Source of the DNA: Adiantum capillus-veneris
Lineage: Eukaryota; Streptophyta; Polypodiopsida; Polypodiales; Pteridaceae
Direction of reading: 5' to 3'
Length of the DNA stretch: 62,000 nt
NCBI GenBank assembly: GCA_014529385.2
Contig: CM043952.1
Coordinates: 152,634,057 to 152,696,056 of the forward strand
A model generated the notes under the pieces. That model did not search any database, was not told where the DNA came from, and saw only the letters and a program-made list of their open reading frames with translations. How positions within the stretch are numbered: position 1 is the stretch's first letter; every line of letters begins with the position of its first letter. Of this stretch, positions 54,592 to 62,000 are shown in pieces. The translations under genes were made by a program, and so were the position numbers.

Positions 54592-55527
54592 ATCAACAAG
54601 TTGAGGCAGACATACATGATTTCCAAGGACAATATTAGAGATAGTTCATCACCTTCAAGAATTAACAACATCTTTGCTTTTCAACCTGGAAATCCTTGGC
54701 CATGAAAAGGAGGAACAAAACACTGGCTAGAAGGAAAACCGTTGACGAGGACAGTCATAGCCATATCTGGTTGTGAGAAGACGTATAATATAAGATCGTA
54801 GAATCTGCTCTCCATATATGGTGAAGGCTACAATTGAGAATGAGAGAAATATGACGACTGTGTTCTGCCAATGAGGCTCAATAAACATCCAAAGATGTGA
54901 GGGACGTCACCCAAAAAACCAGGGAAAATGAGACGTTAATAATAAAAGAATCCTCAAAATAGAGTGACTTGAAACGTGACACGAGACTTTAGATTGATGG
55001 CCACAATAAGAATAGCAAAAAGCTAAATTTGCTCGAAAAAGTTGATGCCAAAATGAGAAAAACAATTGTGGACGCTTCACAAAGACGCACGAGGACGAAA
55101 CCTACATCAAGCTTGATTGCAGTAAAAACATCATAACTTTCTACTGTGAACTCCGATTGACGCAAACCTAGAACTCAAATCAAAGAGCTGGAGGAGACAA
55201 GCAAGTGTTGGATGAAAAGCTCCATTGCACTATGCTCCATTGCGCTTTTCCTGTTTCTCCAAATTTTAAGTAGAAGACCCAAAAAATTTGAGACGAAGTT
55301 CAGAGTGTCAAAAGACAAATAAACCAGAATACGTAATCAATGATTCACCATATCCATTAGCAATAAACACCTCACAAAACACTTATCATGTTCTTCTTAA
55401 CACAAAACAATCACAATTAAAAAGAATCAATCCTAAAAAATAAAATATGTAGCAATTCTAAATCTACATGCGAATCCGATACACAAACTCTGTTCAACAG
55501 GAATTGAATCATCGTGTGATCGTTATC
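54592..55527 (-). other. Leader of copia-2
   Basis: Non-coding region between primer site and gag, about 0.9 kb. No extra gene was seen. Confidence 0.6.
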
Positions 55528-55539
55528 GCTCTGATACCA
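55528..55539 (-). other. Primer-binding site of copia-2
   Basis: The minus strand reads TGGTATCAGAGC immediately after the 5' LTR, an exact match to the standard plant tRNA-iMet primer site. Confidence 0.95.
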
Positions 55540-55548
55540 TGATGAGAT

Positions 55549-55585
<37 letters not shown>

Positions 55586-55696
55586 AGATGAGAGACACCC
55601 CATGTACGCTCCCAAATAGTGATTTATATTGAGGACAAGATATAAATATATAGGTGAGACCAAGTTGAGTAGAGTGAGCCATATATACCTCCAACA
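55540..55696 (-). repeat. 5' LTR of copia-2
   Basis: 157 bp, plus-strand ends TGATGAGATG and CTCCAACA. It contains a (GA)n run (55551-55582) and the block TATATTGAGGACAAGATATAAATATATAGG, in which TATAAATA on the plus strand has its TATATTTATA counterpart on the sense strand. Confidence 0.95.
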
Positions 55697-55701
55697 ATAA
55701 C

Positions 55702-56026
55702 CCTATCTAAACCTTATCTATTATTAGCTCTACTTAAGAGTATAAACCTTAGAGTGAAAAATATTTGCTTTTTTTTCTCCATATTTTAGAAGCATAGCCG
55801 TTGGAAAGGGGGAAGGTGGAACAAACCCAGCACACTCCAAACTTGCCTCTCTATAGATGAGGGATTAACCCGCACCCCTAACCACACAGAATCACACACA
55901 CAGACACACACTTTTCTCAAATGAACTCACAAGTACAACCAAATCAATGCATTCACACTCGCACAGACCACAATCTATGTCACACCCATAAACACATCAA
56001 TTTCTTGTATCCCTTGCACACAATCA

Positions 56027-56101
<75 letters not shown>

Positions 56102-57560
56102 ACATCACACCCTCAGGGGGACACACCAACCTACACACACCCAAAAACATCGCGCAACAGAGCAGAAGAGAAGAGAGGAGAGGGGGAACAACATCAAAAG
56201 CAACACAACTAGAGATTGCTTCTTCTTCAATTGATGGGCTATGGTGGAGCATACAACAAACAAAGATCTCTCCCTCTCTGTTATGTCCATCGCCCTCCCA
56301 AATACAGCAGAGTACGAGAACTTAAAAATCTACTAATCGGTGCAGAATTTTCCTATGTGCATGAGATGCTAAAATTGCTCAAAATGTCCTTTTCATTCTC
56401 CCGAGAGCCAGTTTTTACAAAAAACCAGTTTTGCAAAAAAATTTACTGAATGAGACTTTTTCAGTCTCCCTCATGCAGAGGTGTGAAGTCTCTCCCACTC
56501 GTTCCTTTCTTCCACTCACCACATCTCTTCCTCTACCCAAGTTTCCTTGCATGTCCTAAGAGCCTTTTCACATGTAAAAACCTTTTCTTCAAGCATCGAA
56601 TCTCCACGCCTAGGCCTTCATAACCACATAAAACATACCCTTTCTGGATCTCCCTGCTTCTAATGGGCCTTCATACTTGATTTATCACCCATGCTTGCAC
56701 ATGCATGATTGTCTGCGCCTTCTATAGGAGTATTAGATCTTTCACTCTACCCATATTTCATAGCTGACTTCTAAGAAAATTATAGATACATGGCATCAAA
56801 ATTCCATTCCATATCCTCTTGTCAAAATAAAAATACCTCAAGGTTGAGGAAAGTCTGCTTAAGTCTTGGACAATGCAGAATTGCACCTTGCATGGAGGCA
56901 GTTTTGGTTGAAAAGACACCCAAGCTACTTGATTTTGTTCCCCCAAGCTCTTTCCAAGATAAAAAAGAATCTTACAATGTACATGGTATCCAAAGTGAGA
57001 AGTTGGGAGGGATAGCCACCAACTTATCTTGAAGAAACATCCGTTGACGTGGCTCAATTACCATAGACTATCTCCATCCAAGAGCAAAGCTACAGAAGAT
57101 TATATATTAGAGACATTCATAGATGCTATGAGATCTTCAAAAAGATTCTATATATAGCATGAATCATGTTTATCAAGATAGAAACGATGATCCTAGTTGC
57201 ATGTAGATATTTCATAAGGCTGAGCAAACCAACACTTTGTGGATTTCAATTCTAGAAGGCAACCAAGGGTTGTGCTATGACCTTTCATACTAGCTACCTA
57301 TTGAAGTGCTGTATGGTTTATATGCACAGGTCATGCTCCTTCCATCATATTACATGTAGACCTTTGAAGAATCATTCCATATATGCTTCTTTACTTCTAG
57401 AACTAAGATCTTTGGCCTTGCCATAGACAATTCCTTGCAAAAGCTAAGAAGAAGCTCATGATAAAGTACTACAAATCCCTGGATGCATTGAGGAAGTAGC
57501 ATGCAGCTTGCAAGCCCAAACATTACTTGGCCATCTGAAGATGTGTTGCAGATCAACCAC
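55702..57560. other. No recognisable gene; CT microsatellite
   Basis: A (CT)n block occupies 56029-56098. Flanking frames (55921-56325 and the minus-strand frames opposite) are low-complexity. The rest, to 57560, is unassigned. It could be the eroded interior of the plus-strand LTR element suggested by the junction at 57561. Confidence 0.45.
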
Positions 57561-57815
57561 GCTACGAGGGGGAATGTTAGCAGTAGGCTAACCTAGATAC
57601 ACAACATTTTTGAGTCCAATTTTGTAGTTTTTGCCATTTTTCAAAATAAAAATCCCGTCATGTCCAACTATGTATTTTTTATTATGATTTCAATTATGTT
57701 AAATTTGTAGTCGAGCTAAGAGCTTTTAGATTGTACCTATTCCTACGTTGAGTATAGTTCCTACTTACCCAAATTTGTGCTAGTTTCAAATTCTAAAACC
57801 TTATAGATAAGATAC
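57561..57815 (+). repeat. Possible solo 3' LTR start after a polypurine tract
   Basis: ACGAGGGGGAA directly precedes TGTTAGCAGTAGGCTAACC at about 57572, the normal arrangement of a polypurine tract and the TG start of a plus-strand 3' LTR. No second copy exists in the window, so the far end cannot be placed. Confidence 0.35.
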
Positions 57816-58445
57816 ATTGAGATGTCAATACCAAAACTTGTCCACATATTTGTGGATAGACTCGTTGGAGAGAAGCTTCAAACTCTGTCATTCACTAATA
57901 AGCACTTTGTCCTTTGCATCACTTGCAAGGAATTACTTCATGATGGAAACTGGTAGAGTTTTCCATGTCTTTGGGGCTTCTCCATTTTCACAAACGCTAG
58001 CCCACCATTGACGAGCAGATTTTTGAAAGTGCATAGCTACTTGGTGTAGCTTGGATAACTCTGTGAAGACCTTGTCCCCAAAGTCCGCATCAAATTGTTG
58101 AATGAAGGCCAATACTTTGTCGGTAGCACCAAAGGTGCCATCATAGGTCAGAAAGAGATAGTCTTTCCTCCCTCTTTGAATTTGTTGAGCTTTTGGGACC
58201 TTCTCCATGCAGGGTAAGATTTGCAATGTCCTCTTCTCTTGTATTCTCTAGGAGAATAAATGTTGCTTTTGTCGAAAGAGGAGGAAGGTGAAGAAGAAGG
58301 AGAAGGGGGTGACCTCTTTCTTTCCTTTTTCTTCCTTTGTTTCCTCTCTTCACTTTTGGAGTGACGAGGAGGAGGACTATGAGTTGAACATTTCCTCTTG
58401 GGAGGAGATGACAGTCTAGACTGCCATCTTTGTGGAGCCACATTT
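57815..58445 (-). pseudogene. LTR-retrotransposon gag fragment
   Basis: Minus-strand reading gives a basic Ser/Arg-rich stretch (RHSKSEERKQRKKKERK), then LTYDGTFGATDKVLAFIQQFD, KLHQVAMHFQKSARQWWASV and APKTWKTLPVSIMK. The A..WW ... W pattern and TYDGTFG..KV..F start are typical of Retrotrans_gag. Stops follow. It lies about 0.9 kb downstream of the primer site at 59363 on the same strand, so both probably belong to one element. Confidence 0.7.
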
Positions 58446-58626
58446 TTAGAGGAACTTTGTGATTTGCTTATTTCTTATTCTTTGGATACCTCCCTCTTAT
58501 GGGAGAGATTCTTCTTTTGGGAGTCTCATCAAGAGGCCTCCTAAGCTCTCTCTCCTCTTGGAGAGGAAGGAAAATACCATAAGTACAAAGTTGTTGAGTA
58601 ACTTGGCTTGCAAAGCATGGTTGCCC

Positions 58627-58860
58627 ACTTGGGGGGTGCACTATGTAATCATGTTAATGTATAACGTGGGGTTCGATAGGAGGGGTTTTAAAATTCAAAA
58701 TTTTTAGGCAATCCAACAGAGATACATTGAAAATAAGGGGTTTTTATATTCAATTTTGGAAAAAAATCATAAAATAAGGGGTCATTTTATTCATTCAAAT
58801 GTGTTAAAAGAGGGGGTTTTCTAAATACCCACAAATGCACGTTATATAGGGCGGTATTGA
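58627..58860 (+). repeat. Dispersed repeat family, copy B
   Basis: Aligns with copy A (23113-23345) over its full length and, inverted, with copy C (41576-41778). Shared blocks are GTGCACTATGTAATCATG, GGAGGGGTTTTAAAAT, AGAGATACATT and GTCATTTTATTCATTCA. Confidence 0.8.
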
Positions 58861-59362
58861 ATAGCAAAGACCACGAGGTTGTCCATAGCTTGTTGCAACC
58901 TAGTAACAAGATAATTAACAAACATGGGGTCAAAGTTGTCAATATTATTCTTTCTACTCTCTTGGTTATTGTCATCCATGCTAATTAAACTTATGTATAA
59001 ATTACTTTGTGCTTTGGTACCCTAAAAAACCTTAGTTTCTACTCTTCTTTACCTTTGAAAAAAAGTTCTCAAGCAGCCACACCCGTGGTTTAGACACTGT
59101 TGATTGCAAAGACTAGTGGAGAGGGTTTAAAATTGCTCGGTTGATTATGGTTCCTGTTGAGCTTTCTAGTAGCTCAATAATGGTACATTAAGCCAAAGGC
59201 AATCCCCAAGAGACTCCATTATTAAGACTATAGTTCCCAACGGTGTACCTCAAACTAAGTCCTTTTCAACCAAGATAATAGATCCTTGTCCCACTTACCT
59301 TATTCAACCTTACATGAACAACTTAAGGACCGCTCTTCTTAAGCAAGAAAGAGAGACCACTA

Positions 59363-59374
59363 GCTCTGATACCA
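59363..59374 (-). other. Primer-binding site of a minus-strand LTR element
   Basis: The plus strand reads GCTCTGATACCA, so the minus strand has TGGTATCAGAGC, followed on the plus strand by A and then TGTAATGG. This predicts a 5' LTR starting at 59376 and running right. The other LTR is not in the window, so the LTR length is unknown. Confidence 0.75.
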
Positions 59375-59375
59375 A

Positions 59376-61369
59376 TGTAATGGAAATGGCCTATGAACTT
59401 TGAGAATAGCAAAATTAAGAGAACTAGAGTGAGAATTTTTATGAGACTACTTTGAGAACATAGAGGGTGAACTTAATTAGCAGTAGCAACATAACCATTA
59501 GACTTAATTAACTTGGCATGAACAATACTTTTGCAAGAGAGAGAATTACAGAACATGAAAATAGTTAAGGACCGGATTTATGTGGAGTCGGTCTCCTTTC
59601 CAATAGGATTTTGTATTATAGATTCTCCCATAAAGAGAGACTTGGTACAATACAGTATTTGTGCTCCTTGTGACTTGGGTGATGCAATGAAGAGGGGAAA
59701 CTTCATGCATTACAAGCATAATATAATCCTTTGTAAAAGAATTAACCATCCTCAACCTTAGTCCAAGGCTGCAAACACCTTCAAAGGTGGAGAGAGCTAC
59801 CGGGGAACGAGGGTAGGGAACAGCCAGAAGAAACATTCATAGGAGAAAGAAATATTTCCTCTCTTATCATCACTCTTCTTGCTTAGCATACATAATATCA
59901 TAGTGATGAAGATGGAAAGCTTAAGCATTGAAGTATGGCTCTTGGTTGGATCTGCATTCCATACCCAAGAGTGTTGGTGTAGGCTCTCAACTTTGCAACA
60001 ATCTTGGAGAAGGAGATGGATCTCTTGTACTTTGCCCCCCGGGGGATTCACTCGATATACAAAATGAGACGCTATCTGCAAACGAACAACTTTGATAAAA
60101 CCCCTATATACGACTGATATGAGGAGATATGAACCCCTTTTCTACACTTTTATGACAATCAATGAAGAAAAATTGCATGCCCCTATCTTACAGATAAATT
60201 TAGGTCTCACATTATCTAACTAAGTAAAACTAGTCAAAGAGTGTATAGAATAGTGACTGGCAATGTACTAAAGAACCACTTCTATTGATAAGTAGATGTA
60301 TCCTCAATGTGTCTTAGTTTGACTTTCAAGCTATGTGCCCTATCAGCTTGCGCTCTGGCTTCTCGTCCAATTTTGACCCATCCAAAGCAGCGTAGGATTT
60401 TGCTCGTCGCGGCAGGCAATCTAATTTAATTGTTTCTTTTTTATGAATCACGGAGCCGTTAACGGCCCGAAGTATTCTGTAAGGGGAGTTTAAGCTCCTA
60501 AATCGTCATTAGTATCAATTAACGGTGTCATTACTGACACTTCTTCATAATTGTGCATCAATTTCGTCGGTGTTACCAAATTTCGAGCAAATTTTGTGCG
60601 TAGATAGCATTACCAAGTGATTAAAAGCAGTTGTATTGTGCGGTGCAGCAAATTTTGCCTCTCAATTTTTCCATAGCCAGCAGCCCGGCACTGACCTGGC
60701 TCAATTTTTGAACACTTACCCCCCGACAACATTGCAGAGCCTTATATAGTGACGCTTATAATGACGCCCGAGAGTCAAAATATTTGGGTGGGAGGGCATT
60801 CAACCAATCAACCATATTGAATGTTTCAATAATAGAGTAAACCTAAATAAATCCAAGATAAGCCCAAATTCACCTTTGAAAGAAAGCCCAAGGTATAGAC
60901 CCAAAGTAGTCATCCACAAGACAATATAACTATAAACTCCATCATCCATAGTATTGTTTACAGAATAAAGATACAAGAATAAAGATACAAAACTGACAAA
61001 AGCAAAAGTAAATCGATGAAAGTAAATCAATGACAATTGTACACATCATAGGCAAAATCACTTGATTGTTAAGCTTTACAAATGTAATAGTTACAACACC
61101 ATTGTCATTATTGAGAAAATATACAGGGTTTTCCAATAGTTACAAAAAGATGTATACACGTCACTCATTATACATGCTATGAATAAAGGAAACTAATGCT
61201 ATCTACCTACGGCTAGACTGATGTCGTCTAATCAGACGTCTCTTTGCGTCCAAGCAGCGTATCTGTTGGATTCTGCAAAAAAAAAAAAACAATAAGATAG
61301 CTTTCTATAAGTATAAACATAATTTACAAAACAATACAACAAATAGAAAAGAGTAAACCCTAATACTAA
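59376..61369. other. Putative LTR start and unassigned DNA
   Basis: The first several hundred bases are probably LTR of the element whose primer site is at 59363. Beyond that, only short frames occur. GTGACGC/ATGACGCC motifs near 60745-60765 resemble CACTA subterminal motifs but no CACTA end is visible. Confidence 0.4.
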
Positions 61370-62000
61370 CCATGATGCCGCGAGAACTCATTATGTTCAT
61401 CAGGGCATTTGAGCCCTTTCTGCCTGTGTATTCGCGCTCGTAGTACGGTGTGGGGTCACATCTTGTCATTGACCACTGCTCAAAACATACAAAGAATCCA
61501 TTATGCTAGAATTTAAAAGTACAAATAGACGTAACTACCAAACCTAAAGAGCAATGCAAAAACACTTATAAAATCAAGCTCAAATGATGCCCACCTGCCG
61601 CTCCCCAAGTGGTGTGAGCTCCCTGCCTCCACTCGCGCTTTGGCTGTCTCCTTTTGTTTCTTCCACTTGTCAGGTGTTCGTGTGCTGCTCACTTTGCATT
61701 CTTCCAATCTTCTTTGGCCAGCCAATTGGGCTTGTTCCACCCATGCTTTATTACTTTTTTCACTTCAGAATGCTTGTGCTTGTAGTATTGGCCATTTGAA
61801 CCTTCATCAGGTCTTCATTGAAGCGCTCATCCCGTGTTGACACGAGAAACTCGTCATGTAGCATGCTAATCACTCCGTCTTTTAATTTTCTTGGCACTTC
61901 ACTCCAGGTGTTTAGTATGTAGTGTCTAAACACCTGAGAGCAAAGATCGTGCATGCGCGAGATCACCTTCTTGCCTTCATCATCCAAGATGATGCCACCG
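61370..62000 (-). pseudogene. Plant transposase-like protein (PF03004-like), partial
   Basis: Read from the right edge: ILDDEGKKVISRMHDLCSQ, YILNTWSEVPRKLKDGVISML, then in shifted frames HKHSEVKKVIKHGWNKPNW and TPDKWKKQKETAKARVEAGS, then HHLGSGRW. A W..VP...K region followed by W......(N)R....HxxGS resembles the Transposase_24 family of plant CACTA-type elements. Downstream, FEQWSMTRCDPTPYYER (61380-61495) lies between splice-like sites, and TTTTGCAG|AATCC near 61272 could start a last exon. Frameshifts argue for a pseudogene. The N-terminus lies outside the window. Confidence 0.4.

Larger units (their letters stand above)
46382..55696 (-). mobile_element. Ty1/copia retrotransposon with perfect target duplication (copia-2)
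   Basis: LTRs at 46382-46519 and 55540-55696 flank copia gag, protease, integrase, reverse transcriptase and RNase H on the minus strand. The 5-bp target duplication ATAAC is present on both sides (46377-46381 and 55697-55701). A tRNA-iMet primer site (55528-55539) and a polypurine tract (GAGTGGGGG, minus strand, from 46520) sit at the expected places. Removing the nested CACTA element leaves about 5.5 kb, the usual size for copia with short LTRs. Stops and a protease active-site change make it inactive. Confidence 0.95.

Noticed and set aside
862-56325. Frames reading poly-(SL), poly-(ER), poly-(TH) or poly-(VC)
   Set aside because: They are translations of CT/GA/GT microsatellites.
1-62000. 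tRNA, rRNA or conserved small RNA genes
   Set aside because: None was recognised by eye on either strand; the tRNA-like signals are primer-binding sites of LTR elements.

Overview
ORGANISM. The window looks like nuclear DNA of a land plant with a large, AT-rich, transposon-dominated genome. The evidence is Ty1/copia and Ty3/gypsy retrotransposons, several with tRNA-iMet primer-binding sites (TGGTATCAGAGC type), a CACTA element with a 3-bp target duplication, a plant-type hAT (BED + DUF659) transposase, spliceable introns and very long CT/GA microsatellites. A DUF7869-type protein gene resembles families I associate mainly with seed-free plants (mosses, liverworts, ferns, lycophytes), so a fern, lycophyte or bryophyte is my best guess; this is inference only. 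I found no convincing intact host gene. Almost every coding stretch is a decayed mobile-element gene. LAYOUT. 1-2941: degenerate repeats, microsatellites and a CACTA-like end. 2942-5674: a gag-only LTR retrotransposon on the minus strand. 5675-9994: microsatellites, minisatellites and unassigned DNA. 9995-19430: the most unusual block. It has a minus-strand pseudogene of a beta-class N6/N4 DNA methyltransferase (10719-11819, probably with upstream exons to 14443). This is interrupted by a pair of 444-bp direct repeats and followed by an array of ~31-bp units carrying a TGTATTCTAGAATACA palindrome. A plus-strand DUF7869-type pseudogene (15770-18740), itself split by a 465-bp MITE, comes next. 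One repeat motif, in the same orientation, borders both sides. 19554-21789: hAT transposase pseudogene. 22442-22892: a 451-bp fold-back. 25780-26710: a 63/126-bp tandem repeat. 27010-29841 and 35630-36990: a ~178-bp satellite whose monomers are giant dyads (alternating inverted ~89-bp units), broken by a copia array of the form LTR-internal-LTR-partial internal (29842-35630). 36991-38110: low-complexity repeats. 38111-38631: a minimal LTR element with perfect 5-bp TSDs and an internal region of only 15 bp. 38990-39611: dyad minisatellite and GA repeat. 41985-45447: Ty3/gypsy pseudogenes, minus strand, with a MITE inside. 46382-55696: a copia element with perfect TSDs (ATAAC), into whose pol gene a 3,821-bp CACTA element (48282-52102, TSD CTC) has jumped. 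57815-59376: gag and primer site of another minus-strand LTR element. 61370-62000: a plant transposase-like (PF03004-like) pseudogene. HOW THE PARTS RELATE. This is a nested graveyard rather than a gene cluster. Insertion order can be read at several places: satellite before copia-1; copia-2 before CACTA; DUF7869 gene before its MITE; methyltransferase gene before the 444-bp repeat pair; gypsy before its MITE. The best candidate for something undescribed is the 9995-19430 block: a DNA methyltransferase and a DUF7869 protein transcribed head-to-head away from a palindrome array, possibly one composite DNA element. All protein-family calls come from reading motifs by eye; no database search was possible.
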